Positions 19,646-28,866 of a stretch of 64,000 bases of DNA are shown piece by piece. The translations under genes were made by a program, and so were the position numbers. The stretch spans positions 31,512 to 95,511 of the forward strand of contig CAYWRM010000016.1 of assembly GCA_964460905.1 (NCBI GenBank), read 5' to 3'. How positions within the stretch are numbered: position 1 is the first letter of the stretch; every line of letters begins with the position of its first letter. The notes beneath the pieces were generated by a model. That model was not told the DNA's origin. It worked only from the letters and a program-made list of their open reading frames with translations, and made no database searches. The stretch is from GCA-002708315 sp964460905 (GTDB taxonomy: Bacteria; Bacteroidota; Bacteroidia; Bacteroidales; F082).

Positions 19646-20458
19646 TCACCGAAAATCTGATGGTCTGAACCATTCAAAAATATCTTCCTGATTTTTATTC
19701 CAACCTATAAGCCATGCAGTTAGGCTCCCAATGCTAAGACTATTAATATTATGGTCAACTCTTAACATAATATCATTTGGATATAATTCATGTGCTTTTT
19801 GTTGCCTTTCCTTAGTTTGAGCATAAGTTGCATAAAGATCCCAAGCTCCATAGATGTGAAGTAACTCATGTGCAACAACAGCAGGAACAGGGATTGGAGC
19901 CATATTCGGATACCTATTATAAACTATTGCCCCTTCCATAAAATATTTCTTTTTATTAAGCCCTTTGGCATATCGCATGGAATATGGTCTACCAACTCCA
20001 TTGGCCATTATTATTACTACAATATTATCCGTATTGTATTTTCTATTTATCTTTCGATAAGCTTGTTTAGCATTACGATAACCTAATTTTTTTAATATTC
20101 TGGAAACCCAGTCAACCCTTTCTTTACCAGTTCCTAAACCAGGCTCAATTGTATCAAAAATTATATCCTCACCATTATTTAACAACTCGTTATCGAAATC
20201 AATTTCCACTCCAAATTGACTAGCTTGTGTTGATAACCACAATTCAGCTTCGAGAAGTTTATTGAACATTTCATCTTTCTCAACTTTTTTCCAAATATTA
20301 TCTGGTGGGGAAATATAGCATGTCAGAAACAGAACATTTCCAGATAAATCATATGCACTTCCGGCTTTCCATCTATCCCTGTTTTGAGCCTGCAATGATG
20401 AAATTAGAGTACTTAATATTAACAATGATACTACCTGAAGTACAGTTACTCTTTTCAT
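19646..20458 (-). CDS. Secreted metzincin-like zinc metalloprotease, unassigned family
   Basis: 270 residues with a signal peptide (VLQVVSLLILSTLISSLQAQ). The motif HELLHIYGAWD near residue 195 is HExxHxxGxxD, the metzincin-type zinc site with Asp as third ligand, as in snapalysin-like enzymes. I do not recognise the rest; it holds basic patches (AKQAYRKINRKYNTDN, MRYAKGLNKKKYF). There is no T9SS sorting domain, so it probably stays in the periplasm or leaves by another route. It follows the papain-like gene by 3 bases and so must be co-transcribed with it, which suggests a joint role such as processing or shared substrate use. Confidence 0.75.
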   Translation of the reverse strand: MKRVTVLQVVSLLILSTLISSLQAQNRDRWKAGSAYDLSGNVLFLTCYISPPDNIWKKVEKDEMFNKLLEAELWLSTQASQFGVEIDFDNELLNNGEDIIFDTIEPGLGTGKERVDWVSRILKKLGYRNAKQAYRKINRKYNTDNIVVIIMANGVGRPYSMRYAKGLNKKKYFMEGAIVYNRYPNMAPIPVPAVVAHELLHIYGAWDLYATYAQTKERQQKAHELYPNDIMLRVDHNINSLSIGSLTAWLIGWNKNQEDIFEWFRPSDFR

Positions 20459-20461
20459 TCT

Positions 20462-23400
20462 TTAGTTAAGTATTATCTTTTTTGTAATAGATTGTTTACC
20501 CGATATATATTGTATAAGATATATCCCAGCTGGGAGATCTTTCCCATCCATATCTCTACAATTCCAAATAACTGATGTTGACCCACCTGAGATACCGTTG
20601 TCGGCAATTCTTTGGTCTATAATTAGTTTTCCTTGAATATTTAAAATTTGGTAATAGGATGAATTATGTGTTGTATTAAAAAACTTAATAGTAAGTTTAT
20701 CTTTTGCGGGATTAGGAAAAACCTCCATGTTAATTTTATCAGAAATAAACTCTGTTTGAGAAATATCTGCATATAAATATTTCTTAATATCAAAAAAGTC
20801 CAGAATACTAATCAGATATTCTTCTTTCATATTAATTGTATCATTATCAATTAAGGTTCCAAATAGAACTTTTGATGCAATCGTACTATAATTTTCAGAT
20901 TGATTTGCTACAACAACCCCTGAAGTATCGCTAATATTTGTTACTAACCATGTAGAAGCACCTGCCCCCGGATAAATTGAATATGTTGAATACGAATAGT
21001 AGAAATCATCCACAATATTATATGTCATATCTTTAGTATAATTATCATTAACACCAATAAGGGAATCAATCCATATAAAATCACCCGATTCACCAACCTC
21101 AATATTAAACATGCTATGCACAGGTGTTTGAATATTAGCAGCCCATGTGGCTATTCCTTCCATATAAACATTTCCTGAAGATTCCAGATAATCAGCAAGT
21201 AAAGTTCCTTCAGATTCTGTAAGATTATGATTAAATATTAATCCTCCCGTACAAACAAATACCGATAAATAATCATCCAGGTTATCAGGAACTATCCTTC
21301 TGTAATTGTTCTTTAGCCCATAATCATCAAGAATATCACGAATCTGCAATCCTGAGTTTTGTTTTGGGTCAAGGTCGAGAATAAGAACAGGTACAAGACC
21401 TATTTTTAAGTTCGTTAATAATGAACTAATGATAGTTTCATTATTAAAAATCTTAAATTCTAATTGAATTTGGCTACCCATAGGAACAAAATAATCAGCT
21501 CTTATAGAAAACTCAACTGAAGCTGTATCACCAGGATTTAACTCACCAATTTGGTTTAAGTCTGGTGAAATAATTTCAATATGTTCATAATCAGAATTTA
21601 GGGTGCATGAAGCAACCATTGAGCGTGAATGACCTTTATTTTGTACAACAAGCCTTATTTTAGCTGTTTCGCCTGGAAAAAGGAGCTGATCGTTATTATC
21701 AATAATTTCGGTTTTAATTACCTGATAATCTGGTGCATTAACTGTCAAATTTATATTTGAAGACCATTGATTATCATCTGTTACCAAGGCATATCGAATA
21801 ATCGAATTATATCTATCGGGAACTTCCGGTGAAAATGTAAATGTTGTAATATTGCTAATCTCAATTGATTGTTGTGGAACAAGATTCCCAAGACTTTCTA
21901 TAGTATCATTAAGTACTAAAAAATCATCTAAAGAAGAAAACATAACCTGCAGGTTTTCGTATGTATTAGGAGAATCATTATTAATACTAAGACTAACTGC
22001 CGTTGTTTCGTCATACTCTACGAAATTACCATTTCCAGGACTAATTTGATAACTGAAAGACAAACCTGAAGATGACAGGTTGTATGATTTTACATCAGTT
22101 ATTCCTTTGTCATCCAATACTTGTAGCGTTAATGGATATACCTCAGACTCATTATTAACTAGAACTGAAAGTTCACCCGATTCACTCATATACAAACTAT
22201 CAGGTAGTAAATCGAGTGTGGGCAAATACTCAAATGATGTATTTGATAATTCATCAAGATGATGCCCCAACTGATTCAATTCATAATTGGTTCTATCTCC
22301 AGAGGATATTCCAACTGCCCACAGGCGGGTTTCCGGATAATTCACATACCCATAATTAGTTTCAATCTTGCCATCAGGATATAGAATAACGCTAAAGTTA
22401 ACATCACTGTAAAGCCATTCTGCTTCAGCAGAAACTTTCCATCTAATGGCAATATAATCGTCATATTTGTCTATCCAAACTCCATCGTTCTTTTCACTAT
22501 ATAATGCCATATCCGACATAAATGGTGCAATAACCTTCTCTCCTTTTATTAATGATTCCTCACCAACGTAGTAAGGATATGGAAATGGGTTATTTTCAAA
22601 CATAATAAAACCATCAATATATATAGTAATATTATGTATGGTGTCACCATAATACGGAAATGGAAATGGTAATTCAACATCAGTTCTTGCATCAATATTA
22701 TTTTCAAAAACTAATTGTTCGTTGTTAATTTCCGGAAAATCAACTTGAATTGGATTTAGTATATATGGAACTAAAAATTCCCAACTATAAGGAGGATAAC
22801 CACCCTCTGCTTCAAATTGAATTATCTGAGTTATTCCCGTAGGAATACCGGGCAAATCTTCTGTAGTTATTGCTACCTCCTCAAATACAGGCGCATGCAT
22901 TACTTGCAATGTTGTTATAGCATTATCATAAATATCACTTGGAACATCATCACAAACAATTTCTGAAAACCCAACAGTATGATCTACCAGGCTATAATAC
23001 AGTATTTGACCTTCGCCTACATTGTCTTCATCATTTTCAGCAACTTGCACAAAAAACTTTGCTTGATTGTTGGAATGTACATGTTGCAACAAAGGGCTTA
23101 TATCTAAAGCAAGTTCTATGATTTTTTGTGATTCCGGCGTATCTGAGCCTTGCATATAACGATCTCCTCCCTGGTAGTTAAAAATCGGGAAATCCATAGT
23201 GTACTCAGGATAATTTTTGGATGTATCAGCAGAAATACCAGCTATTATTTTAAGTTTATTTCGTGAATTGTGCATTAGTTTTATTCGAATATTAACCAAA
23301 GGCTCATAATTCTCTTTTACAGTTATAACATTCATTTGCTGATTCCAAATACCACCCGATCCATATTCAAGAGCCAGTGTTCGATACAACAAGTAACCCG

Positions 23401-24304
23401 TACCATTATTATTAACCGAACTATTAATAAATCGAAGTCCTCCAATTTCCCAGTCCTTCATATCGACAAAGCCATCATTATTTATATCAACATCATTAGT
23501 AAATTGCCCATCATTATTAACATCATATCTTATTGAATCATTATAGCCAACAATTGTCATTGAATGTCCTGCAAAATTAAAACACTCGGCAATTACCTGT
23601 AACCCGGCATCAGGACTTTCTGGAGGAAGGTATCCCGATGCGCTAGCTCCTAAATAAAAATTTGCAACACCACCATATTCTGAGCCGTTTAAGTGATCCA
23701 ATAGCCAATATTTAAGAGTAATCAGACCTTCAAGTGTGCTAACATCAATGGTATATACTTGTTTAATACGGTTTTGCATTGCATTCTCATAAAGCTCGTA
23801 CCCAGACATCCATCGAACATAACCACCATTAAACAAACCGCCATAATCAAACAGATTTGGGTTGCCGCATGCCTTAATAGCATCAAAACTATTAAAATAA
23901 TTTACCCCCCAGCCATCACCACCATTCATAAAGTTAAAGGTGAAGTTTGGAGAATATTGATTTATTGAAGTATCACCATTAAGCCCTCTTGCAAGATTAA
24001 TTTCATAAGTAAAATTATATCCAATACTAGATGCTTGGCCACAATTCCAATAACCTTCTTGGGAAAAAATGGATCGAAAAAAGGGTAAAGTTGAGTTATT
24101 TAATTCAGAAGGCAAATTCTTTGCTTTACCTGATTTATATAGTTGAGGTAAAACAAGTTTGGGCAATTTGGAAGCATAAATAGAATCAGCTTTTGAAAGC
24201 TTTACAGAGATGTTCTCGGGATATAGAAACTGACCTTGAATATTTGTTGGAAACATCAACAACCGAATTAAAATCAATCCTGTTATTATAGCTATTAATC
24301 TCAT
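20462..24304 (-). CDS. Papain-like cysteine peptidase with EF-hand-like insertion and T9SS type A domain
   Basis: 1280 residues. A signal peptide is followed by a C1-type catalytic domain. The probable nucleophile lies in YWNCGQASSIG (near residue 88), the His in FAGHSMTIVGYND (near 247) and the Asn in LRFINSS (near 292). Between His and Asn sit two calcium-loop motifs, DVNNDGQFTND and DINNDGFVD, of dockerin/EF-hand type. Later regions include a split beta domain of Big/Ig type, a nidogen-like piece around residues 540-690 (IHNITIYIDGFIMFENN), several CARDB-like repeats, and a C-terminal T9SS type A domain (VFPNPAKDKLTIKF ... KKIILN). It is a secreted, cell-surface-type peptidase. The metalloprotease gene follows after 3 bases. 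Confidence 0.85.
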   Translation of the reverse strand: MRLIAIITGLILIRLLMFPTNIQGQFLYPENISVKLSKADSIYASKLPKLVLPQLYKSGKAKNLPSELNNSTLPFFRSIFSQEGYWNCGQASSIGYNFTYEINLARGLNGDTSINQYSPNFTFNFMNGGDGWGVNYFNSFDAIKACGNPNLFDYGGLFNGGYVRWMSGYELYENAMQNRIKQVYTIDVSTLEGLITLKYWLLDHLNGSEYGGVANFYLGASASGYLPPESPDAGLQVIAECFNFAGHSMTIVGYNDSIRYDVNNDGQFTNDVDINNDGFVDMKDWEIGGLRFINSSVNNNGTGYLLYRTLALEYGSGGIWNQQMNVITVKENYEPLVNIRIKLMHNSRNKLKIIAGISADTSKNYPEYTMDFPIFNYQGGDRYMQGSDTPESQKIIELALDISPLLQHVHSNNQAKFFVQVAENDEDNVGEGQILYYSLVDHTVGFSEIVCDDVPSDIYDNAITTLQVMHAPVFEEVAITTEDLPGIPTGITQIIQFEAEGGYPPYSWEFLVPYILNPIQVDFPEINNEQLVFENNIDARTDVELPFPFPYYGDTIHNITIYIDGFIMFENNPFPYPYYVGEESLIKGEKVIAPFMSDMALYSEKNDGVWIDKYDDYIAIRWKVSAEAEWLYSDVNFSVILYPDGKIETNYGYVNYPETRLWAVGISSGDRTNYELNQLGHHLDELSNTSFEYLPTLDLLPDSLYMSESGELSVLVNNESEVYPLTLQVLDDKGITDVKSYNLSSSGLSFSYQISPGNGNFVEYDETTAVSLSINNDSPNTYENLQVMFSSLDDFLVLNDTIESLGNLVPQQSIEISNITTFTFSPEVPDRYNSIIRYALVTDDNQWSSNINLTVNAPDYQVIKTEIIDNNDQLLFPGETAKIRLVVQNKGHSRSMVASCTLNSDYEHIEIISPDLNQIGELNPGDTASVEFSIRADYFVPMGSQIQLEFKIFNNETIISSLLTNLKIGLVPVLILDLDPKQNSGLQIRDILDDYGLKNNYRRIVPDNLDDYLSVFVCTGGLIFNHNLTESEGTLLADYLESSGNVYMEGIATWAANIQTPVHSMFNIEVGESGDFIWIDSLIGVNDNYTKDMTYNIVDDFYYSYSTYSIYPGAGASTWLVTNISDTSGVVVANQSENYSTIASKVLFGTLIDNDTINMKEEYLISILDFFDIKKYLYADISQTEFISDKINMEVFPNPAKDKLTIKFFNTTHNSSYYQILNIQGKLIIDQRIADNGISGGSTSVIWNCRDMDGKDLPAGIYLIQYISGKQSITKKIILN

Positions 24305-24446
24305 AATTTATATTTCTTATATATACAGACGGCAAAACCATAAAAATGGTTTGCTCTAAACCTAAATTACCTTGAAAATTCTTAAATCAATCTTCAACCA
24401 TAATTACAATGACATATCAATTCCTCTGATAATAAGTAATAACAAA

Positions 24447-25700
24447 TTATATGACCTCCCCATTCAATATTATAGTTTCAACCTTATTAGTGCCATAATA
24501 ATATGGAAGGTATTCATAAGTAGGTATTTCCGTTGTAATAAACACATTAGCCTTTTTGCCCAGAGCAATACTTCCAAGCTTATCACTTATTCCCATAGCA
24601 TAAGATGTGTTAATAGTTGTGGCATTTATTGCCTCTTCCGGAAGCATTTTGTACAATATACTTGCCATAGATACAATTAGTTGCATATTACCAGATGGTG
24701 ATGAGCCGGGATTAAAGTCGCTGGCCAATGCTATTGGTAACCCTGCATCAATCATAGTTCGTACAGGAGCATATCTCATTCCCAAAAAGAAAGCTGCACC
24801 GGGCAATACAGTAGGCATAGTTTCAGATTGTAACAATGCTTCAATTTCTTTTTCCCCGGTAAATTCCAAATGATCAACAGACAATGCATTATGTTTTACC
24901 CCAACTTGAATTCCACCTGAATAATCCAGTTCATTTGCATGAATTTTTCCTCGCAAACCATATTTCAAACCGGCTTCCAAAATTCTATCCGTATCTTCAA
25001 CAGTAAAAAACCCCATATCACAAAACACATCAATATAATCCGCAAGATTATCTTCAACAACCTGGGGTAGCATCTCGTTAATGACTATATCAACATATTT
25101 AGTTTGATTACTACGATATTCAATAGGAATTGAGTGAGCGCCTAGAAAAGTAGATTTTATTGTTAGAGGTGATAATTGTTTTAACTCTTTTATAACGCGT
25201 AACATCTTTATTTCTGAATCAACGCTTAGCCCATAACCACTTTTTATTTCAACGGCACCTGTGCCATAGCTTATGATTTCATCTAACCTCTTCATAGCTT
25301 CTGCTACAAGTTCTTCTTTTGATGCTTGTTGCATTAATAGGGCTGAATTAAGTATACCTCCTCCCCTTCTTGCAATTTCTTCGTATGAAAGGCCCTTAAT
25401 TTTATCAATATATTCAATTTCGCGCGATGCGGGATAAACAAGGTGCGTATGCGAATCTACAAATGAGGGAAATACCATTTTGCCTGAAGCATCAATAACT
25501 CTTACATCCTTTGTCTCAAACAATAATTCCTGTTTGTTAAGGTCTGCCATTTTACCAAAAGCCGAAATAATACCATCATCAATATATAAGAATGCATTTT
25601 TAATTGTCTCAACTTTAGCCATTTCTGCACCTGAAACAAGTAACTTAGGACTATCTTCTACCTGAATAAGTTCTTTTATATTTTCAATTAATATTGACAA
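24447..25700 (-). CDS. hutI: Imidazolonepropionase
   Basis: 417 residues, the normal length. It hydrolyses imidazolone-5-propionate to formiminoglutamate in histidine degradation. Amidohydrolase features: VDSHTHLVYPASRE with the HxH metal ligands (residues ~87-100), EIKSGYGLSVDSE, FLGAHSIP, KIHANELDYSGG, SVDHLEF, PGAAFFLG and ALASDFNPGSSPSGNM with the metal-binding Asp. The start is TTG at 25700; an in-frame stop lies two codons upstream, and the next ATG is at residue 27, inside the conserved part. No hutH, hutU or formiminotransferase is in the window. It follows iorB by 30 bases, linking it to an amino-acid catabolic transcript. Confidence 0.96.
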   Translation of the reverse strand: MSILIENIKELIQVEDSPKLLVSGAEMAKVETIKNAFLYIDDGIISAFGKMADLNKQELLFETKDVRVIDASGKMVFPSFVDSHTHLVYPASREIEYIDKIKGLSYEEIARRGGGILNSALLMQQASKEELVAEAMKRLDEIISYGTGAVEIKSGYGLSVDSEIKMLRVIKELKQLSPLTIKSTFLGAHSIPIEYRSNQTKYVDIVINEMLPQVVEDNLADYIDVFCDMGFFTVEDTDRILEAGLKYGLRGKIHANELDYSGGIQVGVKHNALSVDHLEFTGEKEIEALLQSETMPTVLPGAAFFLGMRYAPVRTMIDAGLPIALASDFNPGSSPSGNMQLIVSMASILYKMLPEEAINATTINTSYAMGISDKLGSIALGKKANVFITTEIPTYEYLPYYYGTNKVETIILNGEVI

Positions 25701-25730
25701 TGGTCAGTACTTTTTAAATTAACATTTACT

Positions 25731-26315
25731 TTAAGTTCTCCGAATGGCATAATTTTTTCCGGCAGCCAATGCTTTAAGGTTAAGTGTAACCATATCCTTA
25801 CCTTTTTTTGCAAATATTGTTTCTATTGATTTTTCCAAAGATTCATAACTTAACCCCAAATATGGTGAAGCAGCACCAAGTGCAACAATATTTGCAGCTC
25901 TTACTGAACCTTGTTCTTTAGCAACTTTTTCTGCATCAATTGTAACATTTCTGGGTATTTCCCAGATAGCGTTTAACACATCCTCTATTGGCGGATAATT
26001 TGATATATTTACAAAAGGATTCATACTGGTAACAAGCCATCCTTCCTTTTTATTGAGCATATTAACATACCTTAGTGATTCCATTGGCTCTATGGAAATT
26101 ATTAAATCAGCTTTCCCTTCAGGAATTAAATCGGATGCAATAGGCTTAGATGATATTCGTAAATTCGACTGCACATCTCCACCACGTTGACTCATACCAT
26201 GTACTTCAGCTTGTTTTAGATGAAGTCCTTCAAGTAATGCCGCAGAACCTATTATTGTAGCAATTGTTAATATTCCTTGTCCTCCAACTCCGGCCAATAT
26301 TATATCTTTTTTCAT
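25731..26315 (-). CDS. iorB: Indolepyruvate:ferredoxin oxidoreductase, beta subunit
   Basis: 194 residues, the usual size. The family start DIILAGVGGQGILTIATIIG is clear, followed by the conserved VHGMSQRGGDVQSNLR segment (residues ~38-54) that contacts the 2-oxoacid/CoA site in the gamma-type domain. With IorA it oxidatively decarboxylates aryl pyruvates from aromatic amino acids to aryl-acetyl-CoA, passing electrons to ferredoxin. It lies 182 bases after iorA rather than overlapping it, and a strong AT-rich stem-loop ends 7 bases before its ATG. Confidence 0.93.
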   Translation of the reverse strand: MKKDIILAGVGGQGILTIATIIGSAALLEGLHLKQAEVHGMSQRGGDVQSNLRISSKPIASDLIPEGKADLIISIEPMESLRYVNMLNKKEGWLVTSMNPFVNISNYPPIEDVLNAIWEIPRNVTIDAEKVAKEQGSVRAANIVALGAASPYLGLSYESLEKSIETIFAKKGKDMVTLNLKALAAGKNYAIRRT

Positions 26316-26322
26316 TTGTTTT

Positions 26323-26363
26323 AAATTTTATATTGCATTGTGGATGAAACTAATATAAAATTT
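26323..26363. promoter_or_regulatory. 12-bp perfect stem-loop just before iorB
   Basis: AAATTTTATATT (26323-26334) and AATATAAAATTT (26352-26363) are perfect inverted complements around a 17-base loop. In the iorA-iorB transcript this would be a hairpin whose 3' arm ends 7 bases before the iorB ATG, so it covers the ribosome entry region. Possible roles are translational damping or transcript processing between subunits. Confidence 0.6.
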
Positions 26364-26390
26364 CTTCACCCATGCAACCGTTTCTCTTTC

Positions 26391-26443
26391 GCATAAACTT
26401 ATTTTAATCATTTTCTGTATGGCATGCTTAAAAAAGTTTATGC
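26391..26443. promoter_or_regulatory. 10-bp perfect inverted repeat in the iorA-iorB gap
   Basis: GCATAAACTT (26391-26400) and AAGTTTATGC (26434-26443) are perfect inverted complements separated by 33 bases. The inner segment contains a GCATGC palindrome. No T-run follows, so it is not an obvious intrinsic terminator. Confidence 0.5.
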
Positions 26444-26497
26444 TCATTTCATTGTAATTATTTATTTAGGGTCACTCACGATAGTTCATTTAAAATA

Positions 26498-28123
26498 TTA
26501 TTTTGCAGATGTCTCTTTACGTTTTTCCTGTGCTTTAAGTTTCATTCTTCGGCCAAGAGTTTGAACACATTCGCGTCTTGCGATAACAACTGATACACCT
26601 TTATAGCTAATTTCTTCTTTTAACACTTTTACGTTTTCCTCATGATTTCTTCGCAAAGGTTTAATAATCCTAATATGCTCCTCTTCAACCCCAACGCCTT
26701 TACAAATATCTTCTGCTTTTTCAAACGCTGCAGAATCTTGTCCACCTGTCATACCAGTTGTTGAGTTATCATTTAACACAACAGTTATTGATGATTTTGT
26801 GTTTACTGCATCAAGTAATCCTGTTATCCCTGAGTGAGTAAATGTAGAATCGCCAATAGCAGCAACTGAGGGAAATAAACCTGCATCAGCAGCACCAATA
26901 GCCATTGTAATCGATGCCCCCATATCAACACAGCTGTTAATCGATTCCAGCGGGGGCAATGCACTTAATGTATAACATCCAATATCAGAAAATACTCTTC
27001 CCGGTGAGTAATCTTTCATAACTTCATTTAAAGCAGTAAAAGTATCTGTATGTGAACATCCATCACATAATGATGGTGGCCTTCCTTGCAATACCGCAGG
27101 AATCGGGTGACCTTCTTCAACCTCAATATTGAGAGCTTTTCCAACAATATTTGGATTTAATTCACCTGCAATAGGTATACTTCCATCCATTCTGCCTCTA
27201 ATTTTTTTACCTTTGTTTAAGTACCCACGAAGTAGTTCTTCAATAATCGGGTAACCATCTTCAAGCACCAAAATTTCATCAACTGATTCGTATAAACTAT
27301 TAAGCAATTCATGTGGGATTGGGTATTGTCCTATTTTTAATACAGGATAGGGGATTCCATTATCCTGATAATTTTCTATTAAATAGTTATATGCTATTCC
27401 ACATGCAATTATACCAATAGAAGTGTCGTTACCTTCTGTAAGTACATTATACCCTGATTCAAATGCATCGGCTTCAAATACAGATTGTTTTCCAAGCAAG
27501 ATGTTATATTGTTTTCGGGCTATTGCAGGAAGTAATATAAATTGCTTAAGATTTGATGGCAAATGAAGTTCGTTTTGGTCCATAATTGCCTTACGCTCCA
27601 CACCAGCTCTTGAATGAGCTAAACGAGTTGTAACTCTTATGAGAACAGGGGTTCCGCGTTTCTCGCTTAGTTCGAATGCATACCTGGTCATGTCATATGC
27701 TTCTTGCTGGTTTGATGGCTCCATTATTGGAATCATTGCGAACTTTCCATAGAACCTTGAGTCTTGTTCGTTTTGAGATGAATGCATCGAAGGATCATCA
27801 GCTGACAACACAACCAAACCTCCATTTGCCCCTGTAATAGCAGAATTAACAAATGCATCTGCAGCAACATTTAACCCAACATGCTTCATGCATACCAGAG
27901 ATTTTTTACCTGCATACGACATTCCAATGGCGCTTTCCATGGCTGTTTTTTCATTAGCCGACCAACTCGATCTTATTTTTCTTTCTTTTGCTTCTGAGGA
28001 TGATTGAATATATTCTGTAATTTCTGTCGACGGGGTGCCGGGATACGCATAAACACCTGATATTCCAGCATCTATAGCCCCTTGGGCTATGGCTTCATCA
28101 CCTAATAATAATAACTTTTGCAT
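26498..28123 (-). CDS. iorA: Indolepyruvate:ferredoxin oxidoreductase, alpha subunit lacking the ferredoxin domain
   Basis: 541 residues from the ATG at 28123 (a GTG lies one codon earlier). The pyrimidine-binding domain is at residues ~1-170 (GDEAIAQGAIDAGISGVYAYPGTPSTE motif) and the TPP-binding domain at ~345-480 (PPSLCDGCSHTDTF, MGASITMAIGAADAG, the GDSTFTHSGITGLLDAV GDS motif, LNDNSTTGMTGGQ). Canonical archaeal IorA ends in a two-cluster 4Fe-4S ferredoxin domain; here the protein stops after ARRECVQTLGRRMKLKAQ with no CxxCxxC motifs, and the downstream 180 bases encode none in any visible frame. Shorter forms may be normal in Bacteroidota. Electrons would need a separate carrier. Confidence 0.9.
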   Translation of the reverse strand: MQKLLLLGDEAIAQGAIDAGISGVYAYPGTPSTEITEYIQSSSEAKERKIRSSWSANEKTAMESAIGMSYAGKKSLVCMKHVGLNVAADAFVNSAITGANGGLVVLSADDPSMHSSQNEQDSRFYGKFAMIPIMEPSNQQEAYDMTRYAFELSEKRGTPVLIRVTTRLAHSRAGVERKAIMDQNELHLPSNLKQFILLPAIARKQYNILLGKQSVFEADAFESGYNVLTEGNDTSIGIIACGIAYNYLIENYQDNGIPYPVLKIGQYPIPHELLNSLYESVDEILVLEDGYPIIEELLRGYLNKGKKIRGRMDGSIPIAGELNPNIVGKALNIEVEEGHPIPAVLQGRPPSLCDGCSHTDTFTALNEVMKDYSPGRVFSDIGCYTLSALPPLESINSCVDMGASITMAIGAADAGLFPSVAAIGDSTFTHSGITGLLDAVNTKSSITVVLNDNSTTGMTGGQDSAAFEKAEDICKGVGVEEEHIRIIKPLRRNHEENVKVLKEEISYKGVSVVIARRECVQTLGRRMKLKAQEKRKETSAK

Positions 28124-28241
28124 CACGCTATATATAGTTTATTTTTGTTGAGTTTAACGTTGCTAAATTATCAAAAATCCAGCTATTGTCATATTGTATA
28201 ATTTAATCTATAATGATTATAAATTGAATATCTAAATAACT

Positions 28242-28844
28242 ATGAATTTTCTTGCTCATGCTCACCTTTCTCAAGATAACTCAGATGTGATTTTTGGAAA
28301 TTTTATTGCTGATTCAATTAAAGGAAAGGCTTATTTAAAATTTAAAAATGATATCATCATAGGGATAATACTACATCGTGCTATTGATACATTTACTGAC
28401 AGGCATGAGATTGTTAAGAACAGTAAAGCCACCATAAGAAATCATTTTGGCAAGTACTCTGGTATAGTTGTAGATATTTATTACGACCACTTCTTAGCGC
28501 GCAATTGGAAATATTATCACAATGAGGAGCTTACTACTTACTCTACAAAAGTATACTTGATTCTTGCAAATAGGTTTTTATTATTACCTGCCAGGATTAA
28601 AATGATATTGCCTTTTTTGATTGGACAAAACTGGTTGTCGGGTTATGCCAATTTAGCTGATTTGAAGCGCGTATTTAATGGAATGGATCGAAGGACAGGA
28701 TATGTATCAGGAATGGATAATGCTGTTAAAATTTTAGAAGAGAACTATGATTCATTATATATGGATTTTAAAGAATTTTATTGTGAACTGGAATTGTACA
28801 GTAAACAAAGACTTATTGAACTAAATAATGAATTAAGATATTAA
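28242..28844 (+). CDS. acpH: Acyl carrier protein phosphodiesterase (AcpH family)
   Basis: 200 residues, close to E. coli AcpH (193). The start MNFLAHAHLSQDNSDVIFGN and the following FIADSIKGK match the family, which removes the 4'-phosphopantetheine group from acyl carrier protein. Metal-ligand candidates of the HD-like fold are visible in HAHLS, LHRAIDTFTDRHEIV (residues ~45-60), and VVDIYYDHFLARNW (residues ~82-95). It stands alone between the divergent iorA and the convergent cheB gene. Confidence 0.9.
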   Translation: MNFLAHAHLSQDNSDVIFGNFIADSIKGKAYLKFKNDIIIGIILHRAIDTFTDRHEIVKNSKATIRNHFGKYSGIVVDIYYDHFLARNWKYYHNEELTTYSTKVYLILANRFLLLPARIKMILPFLIGQNWLSGYANLADLKRVFNGMDRRTGYVSGMDNAVKILEENYDSLYMDFKEFYCELELYSKQRLIELNNELRY

Positions 28845-28866
28845 TTATGCTAAACTCAATGATAAG

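Noticed and set aside
24331..24353. Hairpin ACCATAAAAATGGT as a terminator for hutI
   Set aside because: The stem is short and bulged and no T-run follows on the minus strand.
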